Positions 1-11,100 of a DNA stretch of 64,000 nt are shown piece by piece. The DNA is from Utricularia gibba. Lineage: Eukaryota > Streptophyta > Magnoliopsida > Lamiales > Lentibulariaceae. The stretch's first letter is position 1, and every line of letters begins with the position of its first letter. Where the stretch lies: NCBI GenBank assembly GCA_002189035.1, contig NEEC01000025.1, positions 496,001 through 560,000 on the forward strand. Reading direction: 5' to 3'. The translations under genes were made by a program, and so were the position numbers. The notes beneath the pieces were generated by a model. It worked only from the letters and a program-made list of their open reading frames with translations. It had not been told where the DNA came from and did not search any database.

Positions 1-2299
1 CGGAGGAGCCCCGGCCGATGACCGGACCCCGTTCCCATTCCATCGCGGAGAGATTTTTCAATTGACTCCTCCAATGAATTCCGTCCGCCTTAGGTGCCCG
101 AAGAAAGGAGGCGGGTATTTATAAAAGTCAGTGGTTTTGATTACGTGTACGCGAGTTCAGTTTAACAAACGTGGACCTCGCGAGCACAGAAGAATCTTCC
201 TGGCCTATTCCTCTCCCTTTACACAATTCCCGCGAATCGAGTAAACGCCGCTCCGTCGGTGACCGCCACTCGCCTCCAGAATTACTATGTTTTTAACAAA
301 ATAAAAATACTATTTTAATGAGCTTTCGGGGTGCGCAACGCGACACGTGGACGCGGGCGAAAGCCATGTAGATCTGCATCCGGTGGCAACAGCTTGTCCT
401 AACTCCTAACACGCGAACCCAAGTAAAGACACGTGAGGAAAAAGAGAGCGGTGCAACGTGGCACCCGGCGAGGCGGCGCGTGTAGAAGGTAGGTCTCGAA
501 ATGGAGGAGCCGTCGCCACGTCGACGGCAGAGCGATGGGTCGGAGGATTCTGCCAGGTGTGCCTGCCGCCATTATTCACTCCCATATTAATTCAACACCT
601 GTCATGGTATTGTTGTACTTTTTACCATTACCACCCCTCCCTCCTATTTTCGAGTTGGCACATTTACTGCGACACCCCCTTGTTATCAAACATGTATTTT
701 TAGTTAAATATTACCTCGTGTGCTTAAGTATTTTATGAGTTTTATTAAACAAATCAAATTTCATAAGAATGAATTATAGTCTTATTCTATTTAAAACAAC
801 ATATATCAAAATATATGCAGCCCCTCCCTCCCTCACTTATGAATGGGCCTGGCCTGCCCAGACAGCGACACACCAAACTACTGGAATTAAATGTTGCGTT
901 TTCAATTTGTTTGTTTTTTAATGGTACAAGATTCACATTGTACTGTCTGTCAATTATTGTGTTAGGACACGTGACATGGCATGTGTGGGATGAATGAGCT
1001 ACGCTACAGCTTGGTGGTGTTATAACTCTGTAGCACTGAATGGGGAGGTCGGCCCTAAAATCCGGTGGCCGAGAATTCAAGTTGAGGGGGGAATCTCAAC
1101 GTGCACCATGCTATCCTATCCTATCGCTGCTATTTTCTTTTGTTTCACATAATGTCAATTGTTTTGTAATTAAAATATAATTTTAATGACGTAAAAATTT
1201 TAGTTTTACTCAATCAAACAGTTTTAAAATGTGGGTCGGGGTCGGGTCACCAACCCTCCTCGCCCTTTGAACTTTTCAATAATGTGGGCCAGAAGTCCCC
1301 AGGAGGGTGGATATGGAACCTGTAAGAACCTTCCCGTTTCCTCTCCCCCCCAACTCGACCCACTTCGTTGACCGCTGACTCCACCCAACTGGGCCCGACC
1401 TGCGGTTGACCGGCTTCAGAAGGGTGGCTGGTTGGGCCATTATGGTTCGATCCAATTACTTTATTATTGGGCTTCGGCCCATTCTAAGGAAAAGGGAACC
1501 CCACCCTCGTTTTTTATTCGGAATTAAATATTATTATTATTTATTCCGAGTCGGCCGCGACATCGAGAAGAAGCACGTTGTGCGGTCGGAATGAGTCCAT
1601 TTACAGGCCACAAAAATAGGGGGGTGGGTCTTCTCGTGCTTCCAGGACCACCATATAAAATAAATTACAAAGGCGTGGCCCAATTTATTCCAATAATATT
1701 AATAAAGTAATCAATTAATTAAATGTGGTCTTGAATCCCACGCCACTCCCCTTCATAATTTCATTTTACTCAAGAAAAGTGTGACAAAATTGAGGCTTTG
1801 ATTGCAGCAGTGTGTTGCTCATGATTAAAATATTAGGGTCGCCTTTGGTGGCCTATAAGATTATAGGGTTCATTTTGATTACCATCTCCTCAAGAGCACC
1901 ACAAATTCTAGGCATAGGGCCGTACGTTATACGTAATTTAATAATTTAAATATTTTATATAATTTATTTGTAAGTATTTTTACCCAGGGCATGTAAATGT
2001 TGGTTTGTCTACATACGGTTAATTTCTAATAATCGGCTGCCAAATTTGTAGTGCGGTAATAAAATAGGGATGTCCCTGGGGCCCAATTATTAAAACGTAG
2101 CTTTCAGTTACCTGTCCCTGTTACTCTGGCGGGCTGGCCCGGCCCGGCCCGGCCCGTTGATCGTCTTCTTGCTTCCTTTTAAAGGGGTGGGGTGGTGTCT
2201 CTTGTTTGCATCGCGCCTGCCTGATCTGATCTGCATTTGCATCCCTGTGGGATCTGGTTTGTTGGGGGGTGAAACCCGGGGGCGAAGTTGTCGACAATC
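1..2299. other. Intergenic DNA and VTC2 upstream region
   Basis: I can support no coding gene here; the open frames are short and without family resemblance. Three CACGTG G-box cores lie at 344-349, 430-435 and 968-973, far upstream of the VTC2 leader. A GGCCC-type tandem run lies at about 2135-2157, just before a TTTTAAA box near 2177. The last stretch (about 2200-2299) is probably VTC2 5' leader, because the conserved uORF begins at 2300. The first 150 bases are GC-rich and could be the leader of a gene outside the window, but nothing proves it. Confidence 0.5.
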
Positions 2300-2473
2300 A
2301 CGGCTATTTTAGGAGAAATCCGTCCTATCTTGCATGTCCGGAAAGTACGACGCAAGGGTTGTATAACCGAGAGCAACCCTTCGCCGCACGGAGGACGTGG
2401 AGCGTTGCCATCTGAAGGCGGCTGTCCTTCGGATCTTCTGTTTCTTGCCGGAGGCGGTCGTTTTATCCTCTAG
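2300..2473 (+). promoter_or_regulatory. Conserved ACG-initiated uORF in the VTC2 leader
   Basis: This small frame starts at an ACG codon (2300-2302) and stops at TAG (2471-2473), 44 bases before the VTC2 ATG at 2518. Its C-terminal half carries the motif GALPSEGGCPSDLLFLAGGG, which I recognise as the conserved peptide encoded upstream of plant GDP-L-galactose phosphorylase genes. In that family the uORF has a non-AUG start and lowers translation of the main frame when ascorbate is high, giving feedback on vitamin C synthesis. What I see is the motif, the in-frame ACG, the absence of an in-frame ATG in the conserved part and the short gap to the main start. The feedback function is known for the family, not shown here. 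Confidence 0.88.
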
Positions 2474-2517
2474 AACGCCTCCCTCTCTACGTTCCTCGTA
2501 CATACGTGTAGTTGAAG

Positions 2518-4384
2518 ATGATGCTTAGGATTAAACGGGTTCCTACTGTTCTTTCTAATTACCAAAAGGATGACGCTGAGGACGGCGGCTGCGGCCGCAA
2601 TTGCCTTCGAAGCTGCTGCCTTTATAGTCCGTATTCTATCTTTTTTATTTGGTTTTTTTATATATATCTTGGCTGCTTGTTAATTACAGCGTTCTCTGTT
2701 TTGATTAGAGGCGAAGCTGCCTTTGTATGCTTTTAGGAAGGTGGAAATCGTTGATAATGAGAATGGTTCTGTCGCCTGTGAAAATGAAAACCCTCCGGTG
2801 GATTTCCTGAATTCCGTTGTGCTGGCTGAGGTAAAAACTCAATTCACAGAGTCGTTGTTGTGATTTAGGTAATCACTGATTGCTTTTCTCTTATGCTCAG
2901 TGGGAAGATCGTATGCAGAGAGGTCTCTTCCGCTACGATGTTACTGCATGTGAAACCAAGGTTTGTTTTTCAGTTTGATATGCTTAGTTATTCGCAAGGA
3001 AAAAGTGGATGTTGTTATTTGCTTAGTTGGGTAGGCTTGTGTATTATCCTGCTGATTGCTGACGTTAATAGAATAAGAAAGGTGTCAACCATTTTTAGTC
3101 GGTGTCATGCCTGCGTCCTTTTCATGCTTTGTAACAGAAAGGTTGTTTTTTTAGAGAAAAGGGGAATCTTGATATGTGTCTGGTGGTCTTGTTTCGAATT
3201 CTTAGTGGTTGATTGCAACTTTTAGGTGATTCCTGGAAAGCATGGATTTATTGCTCAGCTGAATGAGGGAAGGCACCTCAAGAAAAGGCCGACTGAGTTC
3301 CGTGTTGACAAGGTTTTGCAGCCATTTGATGAGAACAAATTCAACTTCACCAAAGTTGGCCAAGAAGAGATTCTCTTTCAGTTTGAGCCAAGCGAAAACA
3401 ACGTTGCTCAGTATTTCCCTAGTGCACCTGTAGATGGTGGAAGCCTTCAGAATGTCGTAGCCATCAATGTATGCAGTTTTTTTTTTTTTTTTGTTTCTCA
3501 ACCTAGCTAGCATTTTCTTATGATGCATATAAACCTTACAGGTTAGTCCTATTGAATATGGACATGTGCTCCTTATTCCTCGGATCCTTGAATGCCTCCC
3601 CCAGAGGATTGACTCTGAAAGCTTCTTAGTTGCTCTTCACATGGCTGCAGAAGCAGGGAATCCTTACTTCCGTGTTGGTTATAATAGCTTGGGTGCATTT
3701 GCGACTATCAACCATCTTCACTTTCAGGCGTATTACCTGGAGGTTCCTTTTCCCATTGAAAGGGCTCCGTCGAAAAAGATAGCCACCACGGCTAATGGGG
3801 TGACTGTATCTGACATTCTCAATTACCCTGTCAGATGCCTCATTTTCGAGGGTGGTAACTCCCTCAAGGATCTGTCCAACACCGTGTCCTATGCATGTAT
3901 TCACTTGCAAGAGAACAACATCCCTTTCAATGTCCTCATTGCAGATTCTGGAAGGCGTATCTTCCTCATCCCCCAGGTCAGATTCAAGCTCGTAACATTA
4001 ACTTTGACTTCTGTTACATTAGGAGACATCATCTCACTATGTGAAATGGAACAGTGCTATGCAGAGAAGCAGGCTCTTGGGGAAGTGAGCTCTGAGCTCC
4101 TCGATACGCAGGTGAATCCTGCTGTATGGGAGATCAGCGGGCACATGGTGCTGAAGCGCAAGGAGGATTACGATGGCGCAACCGAGGAAAAGGCATGGAG
4201 GCTCCTTGCCGAGGTATCCCTGTCTGAAGAGAGGCTCCAAGAAGTGAAGGAACTCATATTTGCAGCCATCTGCAATGAGACTAACGCTGAAGCTTTCGCT
4301 GATGCCCCCACCATCACTCCACCGTCCCACGACAGTGTCGACGTTCTCCCCAGCCCCCGAGCCAAAATGACCAGAGTCGCATAA
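2518..4384 (+). CDS. VTC2: GDP-L-galactose phosphorylase (VTC2/VTC5 type)
   Basis: This enzyme converts GDP-L-galactose and phosphate to L-galactose 1-phosphate and GDP, the first committed and main controlling step of the plant L-galactose pathway to ascorbate. Exons by eye: 2518 to about 2627, about 2711-2830, 2901-2960, 3226-3468, 3542-3976 and 4055-4384. The N-terminus MLRIKRVPTVLSNYQKDD and the CGRNCL motif match the family start. The HIT-like catalytic motif HLHFQ lies in exon 5 (near 3710), followed by the conserved blocks YPVR and LFEGG. Exon 6 holds the family block QVNPAVWEISGHMVLKRKED. Intron 5 (3977-4054, 78 bases) is stop-free and a multiple of three, so a naive frame reads through it. 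The exon 1/2 junction is the least certain. The conserved ACG uORF lies immediately upstream. Confidence 0.93.
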
Positions 4385-5523
4385 TACTTCCTACAGACGC
4401 TGCTGCAATGAGATCTCAGAAGCCTTCCCGTTCTGGGTGCTTCTGCCAGCCATTATCCCAAGATCTAGAAGAAGTCTTTCCCTTTGTTTATGTCTGTCAT
4501 GCAGTGCCAAATGTCTACTGTTCTGTATGCTACTTTCCTCGCATTGTCTTGTTTGTAAGCTCATCAACGCTGTGCAAGTGCCTGTGGTTGGCATCGCATC
4601 CATCTTTGACTTTTTCTCTATAAATATGTGATCGGTTTGAAATTCGTCTTAACTTGGGATAATCGGGTGACTTTTCTCGGCAACGCTGTCTAAAGAGAGT
4701 TAGATGTTGTGTACCCAATCCTCATAGTCAACTCGCTCGCTAACAAAAGAACCGATCGTCAGACAAAAAATCTTAACAAGTTGACCTGCCAAAAGGTTTA
4801 ATTTTGAAGCCACTTCTTTACCGATTCTTTCCCGCGCTCAGACTGTTGGTTTGGACTCCTGCGCTCCCCTTTCTTTCGTCTTCTAGGGTTCGTTTTCCCA
4901 CCCAAATGATTTCTTCACGTGGGTCTTGGGCAACTTGCATTGGGAATCAGTGGGAAGAGGAGGGCGATAAGGATGCGTCGGAGAGCTCTGTGCGGAAAGG
5001 GATCAAAGTCCGGGTTCTGATGAGGACGTGAGGAAGGTGGCTGCCTGAGATTTTTCATCTCAGTCGCGCGGTCCGGAATCAATCCTGCTTTGCGCAGGGC
5101 TAGCACAACGAAACTGGCCGGAAAACGGCGTTTCATGTGAATCCCACAGAGTTCATTTACTTCGCGCAAACCGTCAAAACCCTTTTCCGATTTCTCTGCG
5201 AGACGTGGCAGAGTAATTCAGTTTTTCTGCACGCAGTGGCTGTCGCTGTTGAGGTGAAGAGTTGGGCGTTGCACTGCAGAAAGAGTGCAGATGCTTTGAT
5301 TCCACAAAATGGACAAGGGAAATTTCAGATACTGGCTGAAGAATGTGAAATTATTACACACAGACAGGATTTTAACATTCGTACAAGTCGATGCGTGCTA
5401 GTTAGGACTCAAAAGGTACAAACATCTAGAGGGGCTTGCTTGTGATAACTAGCAGTGATGGGGGAGTGGAAAAAGGGATAGAACCGTGGAACTTGTGGGT
5501 TACCCGTCTGATGATGGTGGAGC
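4385..5523. other. Convergent intergenic stretch between VTC2 and MAP65-1
   Basis: VTC2 (+) and MAP65-1 (-) end towards each other here, so both 3' untranslated regions lie in this stretch. Several open frames of 60-100 codons exist on the + strand (4804-5031, 5137-5445), but none shows a family motif, a convincing splice pattern or a conserved start. I see no repeat or RNA gene. Confidence 0.4.
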
Positions 5524-8085
5524 TCATGGTGTGCTTGGAAGAGGATCGGTACCAGAAATGTGAGATGCGGCATCCTCTTTTGCGATGGCTACATAGTTCA
5601 CAGGAGCGGCAGGTCTACTGTCTCTCCTCCCATCTCGGCTTATGGATTTCGAGCCATTGTGAAGGGAAAGCCGCCGGGCAGAGCTACCATTGGCGCCTGT
5701 GCCGTTGGTTCGTGGTCCAACAACTTTCTTTGTGGTAAGCTGTCTGGCTGGGCTGGGAGATGCACCGAATATGGATTCCTGCTCTTTGCTCATCTGTTCC
5801 TGAAACTTTTTATGATCCTAAAATCCACAGGTGGGAGTAGAAGTTTAGTTAAGGCAGTGATGTGGGAGCTAATAGGAACCGCAATCGTTCATTGGGAGTT
5901 GCACCAATTACCCTCATTCTCTTCTTCTCCTCTTCTCTATCCTGCCTTAGTAATGTGTATTCATCTAGCATGGCAAGGAGGGGGACTCCATCATAGACGA
6001 ATGTAAGACCACGATCTTGCTCCCATGCACGAGTTTTGGCAACCAGGCTGTCGACCAGAGCTTCAGGGAAGAAAAGGAAAAGAGTTGCTTCATTTCCATC
6101 TTTTCATTACACAACAGCAGCTGAAAAACTTTAATATCTATCAATTCATTAGTACCTGGAATTTTGTTAACTAGTAATCTGGCCTTTTCTGCTCTCTTAA
6201 GATTCAGATGTGCACCGCGGCTGGCATTGTACCTATTCTCATCCTGTTGAAAAGTATATTTTGAGAATAGGCACTGAACAAGTCGATAGAGAGTGGATAA
6301 GTTACCTGATTGTAATCCTCAAGCCAGCTTTCTTCTTCACAGGCAGACATCCATTTCTCTACCTTATCTAATATCTCTTTCCTACTAACAGCCTCTTCTT
6401 TTGCATTTGCTATCTGGTTATCCATATCAGCCAAAAGCTCTGCGGGTTCCACGTTTCCTGAGTCTATAAGTGACAAAATTTTTTCGCGTGCTGCCTCAGT
6501 GTCAATCTCTATGTGTGCATGAGCATATATCTGCTCAAGCTCAGATTGTCTTTTAAAAGCTATTTCCTTCATTCTGCTGGCCTTAAGCTGATCGAGCCTA
6601 TCAACTTCCACCTCAGCCTTCAAGAAGGATGAAATTATTCCATGAAGTGATGGATGATTCAACTATGTTTTTGAAATTACCTGTTCAATGAGATCTAAAG
6701 CCAGTGCCCCAGGGATAGTAACTTCATTTACTGAAGCTGAAATATTACAAGTTACATGATCAAATAGGCTGCGCTCCTCTGTGGAAGTGTCCATTAAGTT
6801 CCAAAGATCAACCAGCTGAGATGCCAAGTCTTGAAGCTGTGGAGGGACACAAGTTAAAGCATTCGACGTACGATTCTAGGATAGAGAATGAAGATAGCGC
6901 GTGGTTCATAATGCATCAAGAGGATAGTGATAAGAATAATCTGACAGGGAAATGGAAACTAATTGCTTATGGCTCGTGTTTCACCAACGAAGAAAATGCT
7001 TCTAAATTATAAATTGAACAAGTGTTTATGAAGCTACCTTTTGCAATCTTTGTTTCTTTTCTTCCATCAAAGACAAAACGGTCTTGGCCAGCATAGCTAA
7101 TGTTGCGTTGCTGATGCTTTTTGACTGCACATTGGTACCATCATTTAGACTTGGGTGCACTCCTGTGATGGTTGTCATGAAGTCCAAGCCCAGGACAGCA
7201 CATAGATCATGCACTGTGCTGACAAATTCAAGAACCTTGTGCAATCTGTCACTCTGGGATGCCAAAAATAAAGTGATGATAAGCCTTCAAAACCAGAAAA
7301 ACTAGAGAACCTAAATGCAGACGTCATTTCACCTTCTCTTTTTGAAGTTCTTGGAGCTGAGCATGAAATTCCTCTAATTTCTTCAGGGACAGGTCAGAAT
7401 CGTCAACTATTGGATTCACAACCACGTCACTTGTTCCTGAAATCTCAGCGCTTATCTTCAGTATTTGAGACTGAACGTTGAAAAACTCATTCACTCGCTC
7501 ATCCTTTTGTTTGCAAAGTTTTTTCAGTGCTGGAGCTATAGCTTCGAGCTGTTCCTTGATTGTTCCTGTTGTCTTCTCTGGCTGTTCAAAGTAGGCAGTG
7601 AAGGAAAAATGAGCTCAACCAACGCATACACCATCCATAACCATGCATTTCACTTTTGAATGCCACTAACAGCTCACTGTCACAAATGTAATCACTCTAA
7701 ATAACGCATACTCGCACTTTTTCCAGTTACTTACAATTCCTCCATAAGTCTTCTCTCCAAGAGCGGACAGGAGATTTGTGAGTTCAACTCTGGAATCAGC
7801 CAGCGCCTGGAGTAAGTGGGCTCTGGATTTCACAGCCAAGTCAACTTTCCGCTTGTACAAATCCAAGCACTCCTGTTCTAACTGAAGGAGCATTTTGTCA
7901 CGCTCTTCATCGGTTTCACCAACTTCATCCCAAATTTGCTGCATTGCATAGACAGGCATACCGTAAATGCATTAATGTCCTAGAAGCCGGATTTGAAGAT
8001 AATGGTGTGTTACCTGCAACTGTTGCAATAATGTCCCGCAAGTTACTTGGCCAAGATGGGGATTTTCAGCTTCTGTTGCCGCCAT
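5524..8085 (-). CDS. MAP65-1: MAP65-1-type microtubule-associated protein
   Basis: This is a plant member of the Ase1/PRC1/MAP65 family, which forms homodimers that cross-link antiparallel microtubules in interphase bundles, the spindle midzone and the phragmoplast. Nine coding exons (minus strand): 8085-8014, 7938-7735, 7581-7333, 7253-7038, 6836-6681, 6617-6306, 6243-6156, 6060-5912 and 5817-5524. All phases agree and give 579 residues, against about 587 in Arabidopsis MAP65-1. Diagnostic blocks are IWDEVGE (start of exon 2), [20 protein letters not shown], the microtubule-binding block [19 protein letters not shown] and [17 protein letters not shown] (exon 6). The basic, serine-rich tail ends in [16 protein letters not shown], where the family is phosphorylated by cyclin-dependent and MAP kinases. 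The start is the first ATG after a probable 5'UTR intron. No frame damage is seen. Confidence 0.95.
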
Positions 8086-8107
8086 AACACGCTCCCTCTA
8101 ATCAATC

Positions 8108-8514
8108 CTGCGTAAAAAACCGTACAAAGCCTAATAGTCGGAAATGTACCAAAATAACTCACAAGAAACACACACTGGAGAACAAACACACCCCGTCAAT
8201 CCGGAAACACAGTCAACAGTGGCCACCCGGATACAACTTCACAAGATCTCGGCAACGAGTGCTCTAGGGAATGAAAAGAACTTCAATCTAGGCCCATGCG
8301 GGGGCTCGGATTAGACACTAGGGTTCTCTCCTTGAACGAAAAGAACCTCACACAGAATCTCTTCACTTTCCCTACTCTAGTCACCCCCCATTTCACCACC
8401 CTTCCTCTTCCCTCCCCAACCCATTTCTCAGAACCAACACCACAGAAAGCGAGACACCAAAAATATCACGCGCATTGGCGATTAAGAAACGAAACCGGCG
8501 CTACATTGCCTCAC
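8108..8514 (-). other. Probable 5'UTR intron of MAP65-1
   Basis: On the minus strand an acceptor-like pyrimidine stretch ending CAG lies just above the MAP65-1 ATG (exon resumes at 8107), and a good donor (CAG/GTGAGG) lies at 8515/8514. Leader introns are common in this family. This is inference from splice signals only. Confidence 0.5.
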
Positions 8515-9589
8515 CTGATCTCCTCAAGATTGCGCCAGCCGTGCTCCCGAAGCCTCTGGCCCAGATCTAGGTCGTCGTCCTGGACGTCAGTTGGAAAGGA
8601 AAAGTGGTGAGTGGCAGTGTGAGCATAGAGAAAATGCAAGATCTTTTAACTTCTCTGCGGTATTTGACGGTCAGACCCCAGTTCCAAAACGTCGTCGTCG
8701 CGAGGGGGGCGGACAGTTGTAGCCTAAATTCTTTCCCGTGTCTTTCGAGATAAACCAAACCACGGATTCACGCGCACAGTTGTTAGTTAGTTATTACACT
8801 TTTTTCTCAAAGGATAAGAAACCTGATTTTCATGGTAATCAGTGTTAATTAGCACTTAATTAATACCAGGAATTTAATAAATGTTTCTTTTTTTTATATC
8901 AATTTTATTTTTCAATGCCGAGAGAGGACTCCGGCGAAAAGCCTCCGGGCGGCAGAATTCCTCCATGCCGCCGGCACCTATCTCTGTTCCACCGCGAAAC
9001 TCCTTGGTCTGCGTATGCTCCCGAAGTACAGTCACGGCAGCATCCTCTCCGTCAGACGCCCGGAAAACCCTAGAAAAGTGATCATGAAGGGGATTTATGA
9101 TCCTGCTCCTGAAGATCAGCAATGCTTGCTCGCTGAAGATCAGTCCGTGCGTTACTGTTTCTTGTGGTTCAGAGAAACGAACTCAATCAATCCTTCAAGC
9201 AGATTGTTAAGAATACAAGATGCAATCAATCAGAGGATCGCTGAAGTTCAGATGGATTAGATGCGGAATGGCGATTCTGGTGGAGCCACGTCGCTTCTTG
9301 GGATGGTCGATAACACCAGTTTGGGAGATTCCAGTTCATTCCAAATCCTTATCTATCATCAATCAATCTCCAGTCTGTGTCTCATCTCTGCATCGGATGG
9401 ATGCCGCCTGCAAGTCTCGAATGAGTCCAAAACTGTGATTTACGAGATTCTCTACAGTGGCTCCCGGAGTTGCAGTAGTCAGAATCATCAGGCTGCAACA
9501 ACCTCGAAAGCATCACGGAGAAAACGACGTTGTATCGCGCTACCCAGAAAGGAACCCAGCCAACGGATAACTCCTCCGGCGCGGGAAAC
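8515..9589. other. Divergent promoter region with no supported gene
   Basis: This lies between the MAP65-1 leader (-) and the small protein gene at 9590 (+). A frame at 9015-9260 (+) encodes 81 residues, but I recognise no family and see no splice support. Part of 8900-9589 may be the leader of the downstream gene. Nothing else is evident. Confidence 0.35.
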
Positions 9590-9939
9590 ATGGAGGGGGT
9601 TGCATCCAGACAGGGGCGCTCTTCCTCAAGGTACGCTCTCTTGGGACCGTCGCCGCCTTCCTTCACCAGGCCGGTTAGGAAATGGAAGAAGCAGTGGGTG
9701 CGTTCTCAGGTAAGCATCGGTAACAACAAAAAGCCACCTCTACTCTGCCGCTGGGTGCCGCTCTCGGCTGCTGACTCCACCGTCGAAGAACAGAACCCCC
9801 GCCGCTTCCGTTATGTTCCGGTGAGCATACGAACTGCTAGTCTAGTTAGCTACCCATTTTCTCCTCATATCTTCCATTGCAATGAGCCTGTATTCTGCAG
9901 ATTGTTCAAATTGAAGAGAAGAGGAAGGGGGCACACTAG
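9590..9939 (+). CDS. Small plant-specific protein with RKWKK motif, function unknown
   Basis: Two exons (9590-9820 and 9901-9939) give 89 residues: an N-terminus MEGVASRQGR, a basic motif VRKWKKQWV near residues 28-36, the block LLCRWVPLS near 50 and FRYVPIVQIEEKRK at the end. I recall a family of short, uncharacterised plant proteins with the same order of motifs (RKWKK, LLCRW and FRYxP), so I believe the gene is real. I know no function for it. The intron (9821-9900) has a GTGAGC donor and a CTGCAG acceptor and keeps phase 0. Codons upstream of 9590 stay open to 9530 but show no conservation I recognise, so I chose the ATG before MEGV. Confidence 0.65.
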
Positions 9940-11100
9940 CTCCACCTTCCAGCGATGGCACAAACATGAACACTGAGAGCATTGGAGTGACAGAGACAAA
10001 GGGAGATTTCTCAACAGCCGTGAGTGCCAATAGATCACATGTTTGAAACTACGCAACAGGTTTGAAACTCCACATTTCATTGCAGCAAAGTGAAGAGCAA
10101 GCAGATTCAAGCAAAGTTTTTGTCCAAGCCTCACGTTCTGAGCAGAATAGATCAGCCTCATCGGAAAAACTGTAATCTTTTCCCGTGGGAACCAACGGAG
10201 AAACGACGTGTTTACATTCGCCTGTAGCTGTGTACAGAATCTGGTGGAAATATCACTTCCATATGTAAATGTAATTGCTTTTCCCTAGCAAAGCTTCTGA
10301 TTTCCCACATTGATTTCTGGTTAGATGATCTTCCTCCTCTTGCTTCAGACAGAACAATTACCAAACATAACCCATAGATTTTTCTCATCACGAAGCAGCA
10401 GAAATCTTGAATATGCACAATGTACACTGGTGATCATTAAAAACCCTCCGGCGACAAAGAGATGGAGGTCGAGAGGGAGGAGTTTTTGATATGAAGAAGA
10501 GAGGATGTCATATAACGACCCTGGCGACGACTCACAGTAGCTATTGCACTCACCTGGTACCAAATCCAGGAGCGGCGACGGCTCGGACATCTCCGTGTGC
10601 TGCTCATCCCCCAGAGGCGTGCCCCCTCGGCTGCATTCCCATTCTCACACCATGGAACCTGACCTCCTTGGGAATCGCTGATCCCTCATAGCCGTATTCT
10701 TTACTCACCCCACGGAATCGCTGATACTTCGACAATCCCGACCTCCTGCAATTGCTTCGCCGCCGCTCTGCATCGCCTCATGGCCAAATCCCATTGACCA
10801 AGAAGGAACTTATCAAATCAAAGCGCTATTTCAGAATCCATTCGTTACCAGAAACAAGAACAAGATCGAAGACAGACCCCCCCCCCCCCCCAGACAGCAG
10901 GAAACAGAGCTCGTAGTTAGTGCCGCGTGTGACAGGATCATTACACGTAGATCAGTAAACTTTAGTGATAATTTAGCATATCAGTAGAAGAGGACCGTTT
11001 GATTGGGCCTGACAAGGGAAAATGAATGCACAGGCTTCAAAAGTTGATTCATTTACAATGCCAGCAGCGGGACAGAAAGAATGCACCTAACTGGGAAGTT
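9940..11100. other. Intergenic stretch between the small protein gene and EDM2
   Basis: This holds the 3' side of the + strand gene and the 3' side of EDM2 (-). Open frames here (for example 10345-10590 on the minus strand) have no recognisable family or splice context. A 15-base C run lies at 10877-10891. I see no other feature. Confidence 0.35.
10877..10891. repeat. Poly-C homopolymer (15 bases)
   Basis: An uninterrupted run of 15 C residues in intergenic DNA. It is unstable in replication and hard to sequence, so its length should not be trusted. Confidence 0.9.

Noticed and set aside
10877-10891. Poly-C run as a regulatory or i-motif element
   Set aside because: Only a bare homopolymer in intergenic DNA, with no gene context to support a role.
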